In this document: in pieces, positions 10,497-22,222 of the stretch
Layout: each line of letters opens with the position of its first letter
How positions within the stretch are numbered: position 1 is the stretch's first letter
NCBI GenBank assembly: GCA_016801845.1
Contig: CM028920.1
Coordinates: forward strand, 1,439,001 to 1,503,000
DNA length: 64,000 nt
Direction: 5' to 3'
Origin: Polydactylus sextarius
Lineage: Eukaryota; Chordata; Actinopteri; Polynemidae
The notes under the pieces: generated by a model
The model's database searches: none
What the model was told of the DNA's origin: nothing
The model's input: the letters and a program-made list of their open reading frames with translations, nothing else
Position numbers and translations under genes: made by a program

Positions 10497-11021
10497 GCAC
10501 ATAAGAAAAAAGATCGAGATCGAGAGTTCTCACAAAATAATCCATATTTATTAACAAAATCCCAAACAAAGTATCACAAGAACATAAAGAAGGCGTGATC
10601 CTGACTAAAATAAAAAAAAAAAAAAAAAGGAGAGTGGGTCGGGCCAGCCATGCAAAGGGCCAACGCACCCGCCCATTCCCCTCTAAACTATCTAGAAATA
10701 AACAAGAGGAAAAGAAAACCCGAATGTAATCTCATCATACAATATAACAAAAAAACAAACTGAAAAGAACCTAAGGTGTCAGGGATCTTCACCCCCAAAC
10801 CAAAATCCAATCATCCCTTAACTCAAATCAAACTACCAAAACGAAACCAAGGACAAAAGTCAAACAAAAAACAGACGCCCTGGCTTGCTGTGTGCTGGAG
10901 AGGACAGCGAGAAGAGAGAGGGAGGCAACTTCCCATCTCAGGTATTTATCACCTCCTGCAGATGAAATTTAGGTGCAGTGTCTGTGGACAGATCCAGTAG
11001 CGTTGGTCACTAACCGTAACA
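10497..11021 (-). mobile_element. Candidate solo LTR of a retrotransposon
   Basis: Read on the minus strand the segment begins TGTTACGG at about 11021. It carries a TATA-like GATAAATACC about 80 bases in, a T-rich R/U5-like body, and a poly(A) signal (GTTAATAAATATGG) about 50 bases before the far end. It then gives way to an unrelated sequence. That order of TATA box then AATAAA over about 520 bases with no coding is what a solo LTR looks like. No 4-6 base target duplication could be found, and the boundaries and family are uncertain. Confidence 0.4.
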
Positions 11022-11544
11022 GTGACGTTCATTCAAAATATTTTAATTAACATCACATTTTTATCACGTTCATGAAAATATTATCCACGCTCAACTGTGT
11101 TTTCTACCAATCATGTTCACTGTTCATTAATACCTGTGGGTGACAGTGCACATGGCACATAGTGGTGAAATGATTGTGGTAATTTGTCCCGTTTTCAGCC
11201 AAGTGCTGATCTGGCACGAACCACCCTCTAATTATTATGTGGAAATACCAAGGCTGTGCTTTGTCTATATGTTGGCGTGTGTGTAAACAAGCTGTCTGAT
11301 TTTAGTTCTATCAGCGTGGCACATGAGATGACTTATCTTCATGAACAATAAGCCTCCCTCTGTCAAGCAGTTAGAGAACACTATGGTAAAGTTTGTGCAA
11401 TAGATTCTAACACCTGGCTCTACTGTGAGGTTTTATAGAATGACATCAGTGTCCATGTGTTTCATGATTGAAAGGCCAAAGCTGAGGCCTGAGTCAACTG
11501 AAATAAAGGAGTGTCTGATCTAATCATTGGAATGGTTAATTTGT
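11022..11544. promoter_or_regulatory. Unique DNA with a candidate conserved non-coding block (11130-11345)
   Basis: The part around 11180-11345 is non-repetitive with motifs such as CTCTAATTATTATGTGG, GTTTTCAGCCAAGTGCTGAT and TTTAGTTCTATCAGCG. This is the look of a conserved enhancer-type element. There is no coding frame. Assignment is by eye only. Confidence 0.3.
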
Positions 11545-11640
11545 ATTTTTTTTCTCTGTCATACAAGCTACTGATTTATTTATTTTTACTTGACGCTGCT
11601 GTCAAACACAAATTTCCCCCAGGGACAAATAAAGGATTAC
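11545..11640 (+). mobile_element. LINE 3' tail
   Basis: AAATTTCCCCCAGGGACAAA followed by TAAAGGATTAC is the classic 3' terminus of a fish jockey-type LINE (AATTTCCCCxxGGGATxAATAAAGT) immediately before its short tandem tail. The tail here is the TATTC array that follows. No coding part remains upstream. Confidence 0.65.
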
Positions 11641-11725
11641 TATTCTATTCTATTCTATTCTATTCTATTCTATTCTATTCTATTCTATTCTATTCTATTC
11701 TATTCTATTCTATTCTATTCTATTC
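11641..11725. repeat. (TATTC)17 microsatellite
   Basis: There are 17 perfect TATTC units with no interruption. It begins exactly where the LINE 3' end stops, so it probably grew from the element's tail. Confidence 0.95.
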
Positions 11726-14433
11726 AGTGGCACATTACAACATATCATCATTGGGTCAGAACAGAACAACTAGCTGTAATATTAGAATTAACTGACAACC
11801 AACCAAGTTACATTTCTGCTGCTTGCCTGTTACAAATTAAGCTCTTGGCACTCTTGTCTAAGCTTGAAGCATGCATGCTCTTTGTGTTTTGCTTTGGAAT
11901 TACAAACTTAGCAGGTTGGACTCGCCACCAAGCTAGTGGGCGGGGCCTTGTTATGGGGGATTCCTGCATATGACTGGTAATAGATCAGGTTGCACTCATA
12001 CAACAGTTGTTAATGTGGATTAAGTACATGATCGTCCATCCTTGGGGTCGCCCTCTGCAAATTGCTTGCTTTGCTTACCCAGTCGTGACAGAGCTGAATA
12101 GACACTCTTTGCAGCAGTTTGCGAAATGTTTATTGAATTTTAATATGCAAAGGCTGTACACAAACATTTGGTACACAAGAGGCTTTTCAGAGCACTCACC
12201 TATGCAGTGGTGTCTCCACAGAGGATTAAAAGAAAATGTCCACAGGAGAGAGGTAAACCATAATGTCACTAAGCATGACCACTCTGCCATTATTCTGCAT
12301 TATTCTTAACAGTTCAAGGTTTGTTCCTGACCCTGTTGCCAGTGATAGTAACTGGAAACTAAATCCATAAATGAAAAAATGTAAAAAATGTAAACCAGTG
12401 GTGGAATCAAAGCGAAACAAGATCTTCTGGGCCTTTTACTTCAACTCATCTTTTGATAGCAAGAGAACAAAAATGTAATCAAGGTGGTGGACTTATTCAT
12501 TTACTGTTTTTCAACAATAAGCAAATCCATCTTAAAGGTGCATTGCTACCAACTTCCATCACCAAGTGGACTGGACTCACTATTAGCCAAAATGTAGTCA
12601 GTGTCCAACTTCACCTGAAGTGTTCACATTTTTGCCAATCATACTAACACATGATAGATGGTGGAAAGCAACATCTTGTCTAGTCTAGTTAGGATTTTAG
12701 TTATGGACAGACTGAGAGAGTTGCCTCAGCAGAGAGAGAAAACCACCCCGGGATGTTTTAGTGATGTAACCATCAGGTAGGTCCAGAAAAGAGAAACCAA
12801 ACCAGACAAACCCTGCAGGCAAAATAAGAGGGAAGTTGTCAAAAACCAGGAGAAAAAGGTAAAGTGCCGAGCCATCACAAACGACAGTGGTTTCAGATAA
12901 AAAACTAGAGTGATCAGGGTTATACTAATCCCAGAGAAATTAATATGAGGAGTAAGATTGTCTTTAATTAATGTTAGCTAAGCCATCTGCGCAAATGTAT
13001 GAGGCCATGGTGAGCTGCTTCTAATTGAGGATCACAGTATGTAGAGTCTAGGGTTCTGGGTTTGCCAATAATGTCATATAATTGGGCCGAAATCTGTCAC
13101 ACACACATACACACAGTTGAGACCACCAGACCCTCCAAGGCTTGTACTTTCAAGATGGATCAATTAATGGACGGCCTCATTTCTCTAATTGTATGTTCCC
13201 AGATAATGAGTTTAGAGTTGAGCCAATTATCTCTTTGCTCTCCAACCAACCAACTTCTCTGAGAAGGGTATTCTTGAACCCCTCTGCTATACTTGGAGGT
13301 CAGCTTAGATTTACAGAGGCCACATCACAAGACTGGAAAGAGCTTTCTATTGTGCTAAATAAATGAACTTGGTAATCTTTTTTGTCCTTTTTTTCTGTTT
13401 GTTTAGTCTCCTGAGCTCCTCCTTCCTGTGGTATCTGCTTTATTCTGCTTTTGTTTTCTCATTATCTCTGTTTATCTGTTGTCCTCTTTATCTCTTGTCC
13501 TCTTGCTTTTCTTTCTCTCTGTCTCTTGTTGATTTGGTGATCAAGCCCTTTAATTCTCTTATAACAAAGCCTGTTCTCCTTCTCCTCGCCAGAGCTGCTT
13601 TCTCTCACATGCATTCATCCAGCTGCAGCTTCTGGGTTTTTAATTGACTTCTAGATCATTATTTAGTTAATTATCCCCCCAGACAGATTGCTAATAAATA
13701 TTGATATGAATTATTCAACCCATATGTATGGCTCTGATTGCTACACCATGCAGGGTGGCACAAGGTGAACCCTCCAAATTATGAAACAGAATGGGGGTGG
13801 TGGCGGGGGTAGGTGGTTTGCTCCAGCAAACCCCTTCTTAGGCAAGGTAAACAGCGGTAATGGCTTTGGATCAACACAGTGATACTGCTCTGTGGAAATA
13901 TGGAAAACTGAGTTCAGTAATGGGGCAGAGAGAGGAAGCGAGTGGAGAGACACCGACAAACTGCGGTGACACAATAGTGCTGCCGTGTGTGAAACCAGCC
14001 CAGGCTCTCGCTGTGAGGAGATGCTTCTGGAGGTTGGTGGTGGACGGTTGGTTGGTCTGATAAAAGACAACACAGCTTGTAGAAATTAATGACTAACTCA
14101 GTGCTCCAGCGCAGTGTCCATTTTGGCTCCACAATGATACAGTTTCACAGCCAACGGTTTTGTGCCCTCATACAAAATACAGCAGTTTCTGTCACAGTGT
14201 TAAACAGCCTTCAGTTACTGTGTTGGCTGCAGATGAGATATATACAGAGTCTGCCATCACCTGAGAGGTCACTTTGTTGCACTGGTGAGTTTGTGAGACA
14301 GTTTCTAGTTGACTTGCCTTTTACTGTGGGAGATGCTGCATTGGAGGCAGTGGTGTGGAGTAGTGGAGGGAAATTTTTAGAGATCATCATGAAAACAGAT
14401 CAGATAAAAGACAAAAAGAAAACAGAAGAGAGG
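11726..14433. other. Unique DNA with candidate conserved blocks
   Basis: No gene recognised. Enhancer-like unique blocks include 12960-13040 (CCATCTGCGCAAATGTATGA), 13140-13245 (GATCAATTAATGGACGG, CTCTAATTG) and 13555-13735 (TTTTAATTGAC, AGTTAATTATCC, AATATTGATATGAATTATTC). The reading frames between 13363 and 14490 have no family motif and overlap low-complexity CT- or GT-rich DNA. Confidence 0.35.
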
Positions 14434-14434
14434 A

Positions 14435-14474
<40 letters not shown>

Positions 14475-14475
14475 G
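14434..14475. repeat. (GT)n microsatellite
   Basis: About 20 GT units with one TTT interruption. Confidence 0.95.
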
Positions 14476-14789
14476 CAGGGGTGTTCATAGAAGCAGGAGG
14501 GATTCAAAACTCTTAATTGGCTTGTTAAGACTTGAGAGCATGAGCTTGGAAAGGGGTGGCATCGAGATAATAATTTAACCAGGGGAAGAATGTGAGGAAA
14601 GCAGATGAAGCAAAAGAAAAACAAACACACATGAAGAAGTGTTAATGGAGAGAGAAAGAGAGAGAAAGAGCAGCCAGTTAGAGGGGGAAAAGAGGCGACA
14701 CGGTTAAGTTGAGACAAAACTTTGCTTAATTAGTGTGTAGGTCGTCAGGACAGGCACACACAATGAGACTGGAGAACACAAGTCACTGC

Positions 14790-14823
14790 GCGCGCACACA
14801 CACACACACGCACACACATACAC
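14790..14823. repeat. (CG/CA)n microsatellite
   Basis: GCGCGC runs into an interrupted (CA)n array. Confidence 0.9.
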
Positions 14824-17089
14824 CTTCATGTGTTAACATGGGTGTTTGCATGTGTGTGTGTGCTCCTCAGAAACCATGGTCTGTGGCTGATGAACCAATC
14901 AATCACTCTGACACCTCAATAGGGGAGCTGGATGGTCATTCTTCAAAGCGTAGTCAGCCCAGCTCGCCCACTCTAATAATCGCTCCAATCATTCAGTAGC
15001 CAGACCTGAACTTCCAACCTGTGACTGCCAACTGCTGCTCCAATTGCAGCATTTGCTCATTTGCTTGTTTGTTCTGGCTGCTCCTTTCTGCCTGGTGCTA
15101 CCTGTTAAAGATGGAGCCACTGCTGCTCCCAGGACAAACACAAATTCTCAGTGGCGTCTGCAGCAGGCTCTGAACTCAGCACCTGCATGTTAACATGAAG
15201 AAATCCTCTATGAACGACTTGGACTGGAGTTAATTCAAAGTGTGTGTTGTTTTTTGCTGCAGTAGACAGCTGGTGGTATGTCTTTTCTGTATATTTTCTA
15301 TATATAGTCTTTGTTTTTATGAACTGGCTTGACTTTGCATTTGGCATTACTTTTTTTCAGATGATAAAATACATTTCTGAATATTTTCAGTGTTCATTTA
15401 TTGTGTGATGTTTTTCTCCTGAACCATTTGAACGTCTTACTAATGACTCCTGTCATTAGTTTGACTCTTATTTTGTCAGAGTTAAACTTCACTCTTTGTT
15501 AACGGCCTGGAGGAACATTGCCCCTACCTATTAGAGGGTTAAGCTACAAACAACTAGAAATTAAGTATTTAACTTGTAAAGTGATGTTAGTAAGAGAGGG
15601 AAAAGCCACTCTCTTCTACTAACTCTACTTTACAGACTAAATATTTTATTTGTAGCTATTTTTGCTGCAACGCAATGAATAAATCCCATTCCTCCAAATA
15701 TTATTTTAACATGACTGTAGATAATCCATGGTAGGGTCAGATCCAGGGACTCTACAGTATAGAAATGCACAAGATGTCAACATGACAGCTAGCAAGTAAA
15801 ATAATAAATAAAAAAAAAAAAGACAAGATGGCAGCTCATGTACAGATACACATGATTATTTGTGTGAAGCAGGATTATACAGTAACAGGATTCTCTAGAT
15901 CCACCTCATCATCACAGAGAAAGAGAGCGAGAGGAGGAAGAGGAGATGTTGATGACTGTACTCACACCCAGCCAGTGACCCAGTTAGCCCTGAGATCAAA
16001 CCTCTCTCTATGTCTCTTCTCACTTTAATTCTTCCTAGAATCTCCTAATTGGCTTTCATGTCTTCCCCTCTGCTTTGTTCACGCTCTCATTGAATTCTTT
16101 CACAGTTCTTTTCCCTGTATACCGTTAGCGGGAGCTGCTGTGTTCATTTATCAAAAGGCAGCTTCTCGTAGCTTCTCCATGTGTTTTTGTCTTAAATCTG
16201 ATATCTGGATACACATGTATCACACACCCAAACACACAAAACATCCCCAGCATCAGACTTCCCAACTAGTAAAATATGCAAGATGATTCTGCTTTAATGG
16301 CTACACAATGATAATTCATTTAGAATCAAAATGAAGTAAAGGGAGCATTTCTGTATTTACTGAAGATATTTACTAACACGGAGTTACTCTGGAATATAGT
16401 AATAGTCAATTTCCACTATCTCCTGACATTCAATCATTGACTGATCACTAACAGATCAATATTTGATGTCACAGGCTGTCATCATTCCTGCCTTTCTTGA
16501 CAGTTGTTGGCAGGACTGAGGATAATATCATCCACAGCAGCAGTAACAACAGGGTGCTGCTCTTCCTCCCCTCCTCCTCCTGTATGTGCATTCCATCTCA
16601 TCTATCCTCACACCCACACCCACCTCCATTCAGCTAATAGCTACCCCTCTAAATAATTCATTTTCCAACACAGCAACACAACTGTGAGAACGAACAAATC
16701 AGTGGTGTGTTTGTCCTGCTGTGCTCTTCGCTGCACATTTTCAAAGATGCTAAAATATCTGAGGTCAGAAAAGCTGCAGCCATGATGCTGGCATCACTGA
16801 CCTCAGATCAGTTCATCACTCCCCCAGCTCCTTTGCATCTCCATCAGTTTCTGACAACTTTCAGCATCTTTCACCTTTTTGTAGTTCAATGTCTTGTAAC
16901 AGTTGTAGCATTAAAGATTAGTGAGTCTCAAGCTATAACAACAAGTTTTTTTTAAGTCATAATATTATTGACTAATGATGATAAATAGAAAAGATAGTCC
17001 ATCAGTGCAAGTGTGTGTATTATAAGTGCAGTATAGACAACAATATGTATGTAGTAAAGTACGGTACAGTAGAGTCTATTAACACAGAC
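14824..17089. other. Unannotated DNA
   Basis: No gene recognised. An A-rich run (AATAAATAAAAAAAAAAAAG) lies at 15803-15822. The block 14870-15000 (CCAATCAATCACTC, CTAATAATCGCTCCAATC) is unique and enhancer-like. Frames at 15828, 16707 and 17015 have no recognised motif. Confidence 0.4.
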
Positions 17090-17645
17090 TCTGATGGCCA
17101 CAGGCAGGAAACACATCATTTTACGCTTTGTGATTCATCTGGACAGAAAGAGTTTTTTACTGAATGTCCCTGTGCTCAGTCAGGATGTTATGGAGTGGAA
17201 GTGAAATACTGTCCAGGACTGATGTTGTTTAGACAGCATCCTCCTGTCTGTCACCACTGTCACAGAATTGAGCTCCATCTGCCATTGTCAAGCTGCTGCT
17301 GCTGCTCAAAGAGCGTGACTCTCACGGTGCTCACCACTTTGTCCAGGTGAACGTAGCTGCAGGTCAGTGGGTAAATGATGGCATCCTCAAGATGGACAGT
17401 GGGGGTTGGTAGGAGAACTGAAGGATGTCAGAGTGGAACTGACCATCAACCTGAGCTGCTCCAGAGTAAAACTCTTGAGAGTCTTTATGATTGATGAGAT
17501 AAGGTCAGAGCCTCTGGTCTGTCATCCTGACATGTTACACATGATACAGCAACGAGGCAGGACGTCCTCCACATTAAAGGGACCTCCTGGAGACTGAGGA
17601 ACATGTTGAAGACTTGATGAAGTGCACTTCGCTGGAATGGAATAT
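17090..17645 (-). mobile_element. LINE reverse transcriptase fragment (decayed)
   Basis: Read from 17640 downward on the minus strand: VFNMFLSLQEVPLMWRTSCL, then DDRPEALTL, then LEDAIIYPLTCSYVHLDK and STVRVTLFE. These are the ordered motifs of the N-terminal half of a jockey-superfamily reverse transcriptase (family text: VPxLWKTSCLVPVPK...DYRPVALTS...VEDAIIYLLxRAYSHLD...STVRxMFFDFSSAFNT). Several stops and frameshifts break it, and the FDFSSAFNT block with the first catalytic aspartate is garbled. A short piece near 17225-17290 (GACAGCATCCTCCTGTCTGT) resembles the C-terminal coding end. Confidence 0.8.
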
Positions 17646-18860
17646 TAGGATGTGGTGCTGGTGAGGAGGAGGAGGATTAACCATCGACTGAATATGTTTA
17701 GCTCTGATCTGGATGCGTTTTCAGTTTCCACTATGATAAGATGAATAGATGGAATTAAGAAATGACGCCTGCATTGACATTCTTGTTAGCTGATCCCTTG
17801 TCTTAATAAATCATAGTGTGGAAAACAATGACGAGAACCCACATTAGTCACCACCGCAATAAAATGGAGAAACAGGAGCCAAAAGAGAGAGAGAGAGAGA
17901 GAAAACAGTTTCTCTGTTTTGTTTCCTCAAGCTAAAAACAACAAACTTCCAGCATTGTTGTGGGAAATGAAGACTCTATTAGACTTCACATCTCTCTGAT
18001 TGAAAAAGTGAGAATGTCTTTACGCAGTAAATAGCAGCACCTCCAGTACTAAAGCTCATCTCTGGAGGATTACAGGTGGGTTGAACAGAATATTCTTGAT
18101 GATCAACTTATTGTGCTGAGCAGCTATGAACAACTTCATCCATCCATCACTCCCTCACCTTATTCATTCCCTGTTTATTCCACAAGAGTATTGCAGTGTT
18201 GCTGTGTAAATCATTTCCTCTCAGCGTGTTTTCTAACATACCAACTAACTTCTCCTCTTCATCTGTCATTCCATCGTTTGTTTCACCTCATATCCTTCGC
18301 TCTCCTCAGTCTTTATCACCTCCCTCCTCTCTCTTCCTCCTCCTCCTGCTAGAGAACAGTGTCCTGTTGTTGCGGACTCCACGGCTTCTTCTCTATCTCA
18401 GCACTGAATGTTGCCGCCTACACACCCTGCTATTTCAGACCAAAACAAACCATCATATTTTTCCTTGCCTGTTTTCCTGAGGGATTAGTGTTTGTAAACA
18501 AACCCCCCCCAAATACCTGTGCGCTTTTTCTCCAGTTGTAGCCATAAGAGTAGGAGCTGCTGATAGCGGGAGCCAGGACAAGTGGGTGGCCTGAAGTACA
18601 GTACAACAAGTACTGTAGTGGGAGGGACGGTATTGTTTGTGCAGTCAGGCCCTGCAGTTCTGCAGCCATGTGGTCCAGTGAAGATAGCACAGTGTGGGAT
18701 GGACAAGGATGTGTGTGTCTTTCTTTATAGTCTCTATTTAACCACAGTCCTGTTAATGAATATATTAACATTAAAGATCATTCTACACAATATTGCGTCG
18801 TGAACAAAGACTTGTTGTCAGCACCAATGTACACAGCTACAGCTGAGTTTCACGTCTGGC
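17646..18860. other. Unannotated DNA
   Basis: No gene recognised. A short (GA)n run lies at 17884-17901, a C8 run at 18504-18511, and a pyrimidine-rich stretch at 18230-18350. Block 17765-17880 (GTCTTAATAAATCATAGTGT, CACCACCGCAATAAAATGG) looks unique. Confidence 0.4.
17884..17901. repeat. (GA)n microsatellite
   Basis: Nine GA units within a short purine run. Confidence 0.9.
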
Positions 18861-18986
18861 TCATACCAGTGATGTAAACGCCCAAACCACCAACTGGCTG
18901 CCCTCAACATGAAGACACACTGACTCTCCTCTGAACTCCACCTGGATGTTGTCATCAAGCTCGTCTCGAAGCAGAGCCCGGACACT
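18861..18986 (-). other. Exon-like segment ending in a stop (possible terminal coding exon)
   Basis: On the minus strand a strong 3' splice site (CGTTTCCCCTACAG) is followed directly by 41 open codons and a TGA. The encoded text includes LLRDELDDNIQVEFRG and ends VEGSQLVVWAFTSLV. Composition is protein-like, with charged and hydrophobic residues alternating as in beta strands, and codon third positions are GC-rich compared with the flanks. Exon length is 126 bases, starting at phase 0. Upstream on the minus strand a donor-like AGGAAG|GTAAAC lies near 19104, but no convincing preceding exon was found and no AATAAA lies just downstream. I do not recognise the protein. It could be a real last exon, a pseudogene exon or chance. 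Confidence 0.3.
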
Positions 18987-18989
18987 CTG

Positions 18990-19639
18990 TAGGGGAAACG
19001 TCTTTCATTTATATCTATGATGTCGTTCTTTTAATCATCACCTAAAGCTCATGACAGTAGGAGAGGGTCAGAGTTACATGATAGACGGTGAGACAGTGTT
19101 TACCTTCCTGCTGACACCACACCTGTGTTATCCTGTTAATAAGAAACACATAAATCAGCTGCATCCTTGACAGTTTCATCTGTTTAGAAGTTTAACACTT
19201 TATCATAATGTTCCACAATGTGCACAGTTTATTCACTTCACTGTGGCTGTAAACAAGCACTGGGCTGCAGTTTACCCAAGGATCCAAGATCCAAGAGTCA
19301 CATTCACTGACACACTGTTATATAGTGTTTATATTAGATTTGATTAGATTAGATATGCTGTGTTCTTTGTATTATTTATTGAATGCATTTTTTGAATCCA
19401 ATATTTAGTGCTGCAATATTTGATGCTGCACAAAAGTCGAATGTCCCTGGCCTCTAACACTGCAGCTCCAAATCCCTCACTAACAACTGATGAGGTCGCT
19501 TTGCTTATTAAATTAATTATTAGTCAAGGTTCCACATTGATATTCTATTTTATGAGACTCTCTAAACAGTTTGGTTTTGGTTCCTTCTCGTATATAATAA
19601 TAAATATGATAGTGACACTGACAACATGGTGCATGGTGG
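18990..19639. other. Unannotated DNA
   Basis: No gene recognised. This would be the intron upstream of the exon-like segment at 18861-18986 if that is real. Confidence 0.35.
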
Positions 19640-20285
19640 TCTGTTCTGAAGGCAAAGTACTCGGCCTTCAGGTCTGAAGATGCAGTGGTAGTGGGAGCAG
19701 TGAGGAGGGAACTGGAGGCTGACATCAAATGGGCAAAGGTTACTTTTGCCCTCAGGATACAGGGTCATTTTGTCACCAGCGACCATCGGTGTTCATAGGT
19801 GGAAACTGTGAATCTCCTGAGTCAGGCAGGAGGTGGAAGATCTTGTGGATCTGTCCAAAGCAAACACACAATCACAATCAGCATCATAAAGAAGGCTCAT
19901 CAACGTCTGTACTGTTTGAGGAGGCTGAAGTGGACCGGCCTTAGTTCTGCTGTCCTGACCTCTTTTTAATGGTGTGTCCTCCATGATTGTTTGGTATTTA
20001 AAAACTCCTCTGCAGTTGACAGGATGGTGCTGCAGTTGAAAAGAGGCTGCTGTTGGTTAAATCCGTTCAAAAAATAAGCAACAGCCTCCTCTTTTCCTCA
20101 GAGAACATTTATGTCAGCAGGTGCAGGAGCAGAGTATCATGTATCATGAAGGACCACCCCCACCCGGCACACAAACTGTTCACCCCCTCCCCTCAGACAG
20201 GAGGCTGCACAGCCTCAAAGCCAGAATAATGAGGCTAAAGTGCAGCTTCTTTACAGAGGCTGTGAGGCTGTGAGCAAAAGTATGA
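19640..20285 (+). mobile_element. LINE reverse transcriptase C-terminus (decayed)
   Basis: The plus strand reads IIKKAHQRLYCLRRLKWTGL near 19880-19945, then FKNSSAVDRMVLQLKR, then the frame-broken equivalents of MKDHxHPxHKLFTPLPSG and RRLHSLKAR up to a VQLLYRGCEAV-like end. These are the conserved C-terminal blocks of a fish jockey-superfamily LINE (KKAHQRLYFLRRLK...NSSAADRKAL...DHTHPGHKLFxPLPSGRRLRSLKSRTxRLKxSFFPxAVR). Multiple stops and shifts are present. It differs in sequence from the neighbouring LINE at 20765-21460. Confidence 0.8.
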
Positions 20286-20570
20286 ATGATGACGGCAGAT
20301 GGATGACAATGCAATAACAGTGTTTATATATGTGAGCAGTGTGCAGCTCTGCTCTAGAGTCAAATGTGACATTGATGCAACTGATGACTCTTTGTAGTCT
20401 ACCCACCTCCACTGATGCTGATCACATGATAAATATGGCACTCTAGCTGTGCCTGTATCAGATGAACTTCTGTGGGTAATATCTCAGCTTCAAAACGATA
20501 GCAGCGTAGCCAGGCTTCCTCACCTCTTCCAATGATAATGCTTGGAGCTTGGAGCTCCAGCTAACCAACC

Positions 20571-20626
20571 AGATAGATAGACAGAGAGACAGACAGACAG
20601 AGAGACAGACAGAGAGACAGATAGAC

Positions 20627-20709
<83 letters not shown>

Positions 20710-20710
20710 C

Positions 20711-20758
<48 letters not shown>

Positions 20759-20764
20759 GGATAG
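20571..20764. repeat. (GATA)n microsatellite
   Basis: About 190 bases of GATA/GACA units on the plus strand (CTAT on the minus strand). It abuts the 3' end of the LINE on the minus strand, so it is that element's expanded tail. Its translations (SIYLSIYLS) are not genes. Confidence 0.95.
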
Positions 20765-21460
20765 GGGGTTCACTGCACCTCTCACCGTCAGTGAGGTGTT
20801 GAAGAGCTGAATGGCCTTGGGCACAAACGACCTCCTCAGTCTGTCTGTGGAACATGACAGTGACAGTCTGCCACTCAACATGCTCCTCTGTTCTATGAAG
20901 GTGCTGTGTAGGGGGTGGTGGCTGTTGTCCATGATTGACAGCAGCTTGTTCAGAGTTATTTTCTCTGCTACTGATGTCAGGGTCTCCAGCTCCGTGCCAA
21001 CCACAGAGCCAGCCTTCCTCACCAGTATGTCCAGCCGTCCAGCATCTCTCTTCTTAGTGCTGCCTCCCCAGCACACCACAGTGTAGAAGAAGACACTGGC
21101 CATGACAGAGCAGTAGTTTGTTGCAGATGTTGACCCCAGTCTCCTCAGGAAGTAGAGCCGGCTCTGCCCTTTCCTGTAGAGTGCATCTGTGTTTGTTGAC
21201 CAGTCCAGTTTATTGTCCAGGTGCAACCCCAGGTACTTGTAGGTCCTGACTACCTCCACAGCGGCCCCCTCAATGGAGACTGGGGTCAGTGGGGGCTGGA
21301 CCTCCTGAAGTCCACCACCATCTCTTTTATTTTGGTGGTGTTCAGGTGTAGGTGGTTCATCCTGCACCATCTCACAAAATCCTCCACCAGGCTCCTATAG
21401 TCTTCTTCCTGTCCATCTCTGATGTACCCCACAATTGAAGTGGCATCCGAGAACCCAAAA
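20765..21460 (-). mobile_element. LINE reverse transcriptase C-terminal half with (CTAT)n tail
   Basis: The minus strand from 21450 reads GFSDATSIVGYIRDG, then VEDFVRWCRMNHLHLNTTK, then a frameshift near 21300. It continues as VRTYKYLGLHLDNKLDWSTN, GQSRLYFLRRL, VVCWGGSTKKRDAGRLD, LVRKAGSVVG, NSHHPLH and RLRRSFVPKAIQLFN. This is the thumb/C-terminal region of a jockey-superfamily LINE ORF2. The catalytic (F/Y)ADDT box is degraded to FSDAT, losing the second aspartate. The 3' end runs into the (CTAT)n array. Apart from one frameshift the 3' 540 bases stay open, so this is the youngest of the four LINE copies. Confidence 0.88.
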
Positions 21461-22164
21461 CACAAAGTCCTTTGTCAAAGCCCTGGCTTACTTAACATAT
21501 CTGTGGTCAAGTCTGGCTTTTGGTGAGAAAATGTATCATTTGTGCTGTATATGCAAAACATACAACATAACTGACATAGTCAGTCATCAGTACCAGTTAG
21601 AAGTGTGCAACGATGTGAAACCACGACAGTTTCTTTGTGAGTTCAATATAAGTGGCGTTTACACTGGTACGTATTACCTCTCTGTGGTAAAAAGTGCTGT
21701 ACTGGACTCGTCCCATCTGCTACTGATTTCAGCTTTTGTATAGTTGATGCTCTTCACACTTTCCATTGCCCACACAGTGAACTGCAGCCAGAGAAACCAC
21801 TTGGCTGGTTGCTGTTTTTTTCAGGTACAGGAAACAGGATGTAGAGAATAATACTCAATTAATTTCATTATTTTAGTCAGGTTGAAACCTTACAATATCA
21901 CAGAGGAAACCCAACAGTTCCCACAGTGAGCAGCACTTGGCGACAATAGAGAGGAAAAAACTATTTAACAGGAAGAACCCTCCATCAGAACCAGACTCAG
22001 AGTGGGCGGCCATCTGCCTCGACTGGTGGGGGTGATGGAGAGAAATCAGAGAAAGAAAAATAGAAGAGGGATAGAGAGGAAGGAGTGAGGGGACCAGTAC
22101 CAGTAAGTATAGTGTGTAATCAGTAATATGAGAGCAGCGATAGTAATAATACTGTATTAACTAG
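21461..22164. other. Unannotated DNA
   Basis: No gene recognised. The 102-codon frame at 21435-21743 starts inside LINE sequence and has no family motif. Confidence 0.4.
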
Positions 22165-22222
22165 GTGTGTTTTTTTCTGCATATTCCTCCCACAGCCCAA
22201 AGACATTGAGGTTACACAACTT
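22165..22222 (+). mobile_element. SINE fragment (CCTCCCACAGCCCAAAGACA)
   Basis: CATATTCCTCCCACAGCCCA then AAGACATTGAGGTTA matches the 3' body of the common fish SINE that reads TTTCCTCCCACAGTCCAAAGACATGCAGGTTA. Both ends are missing. Confidence 0.6.

Noticed and set aside
20520..20855. Long frame rich in SIYLSIYLS
   Set aside because: It is translation of the (GATA)n microsatellite.
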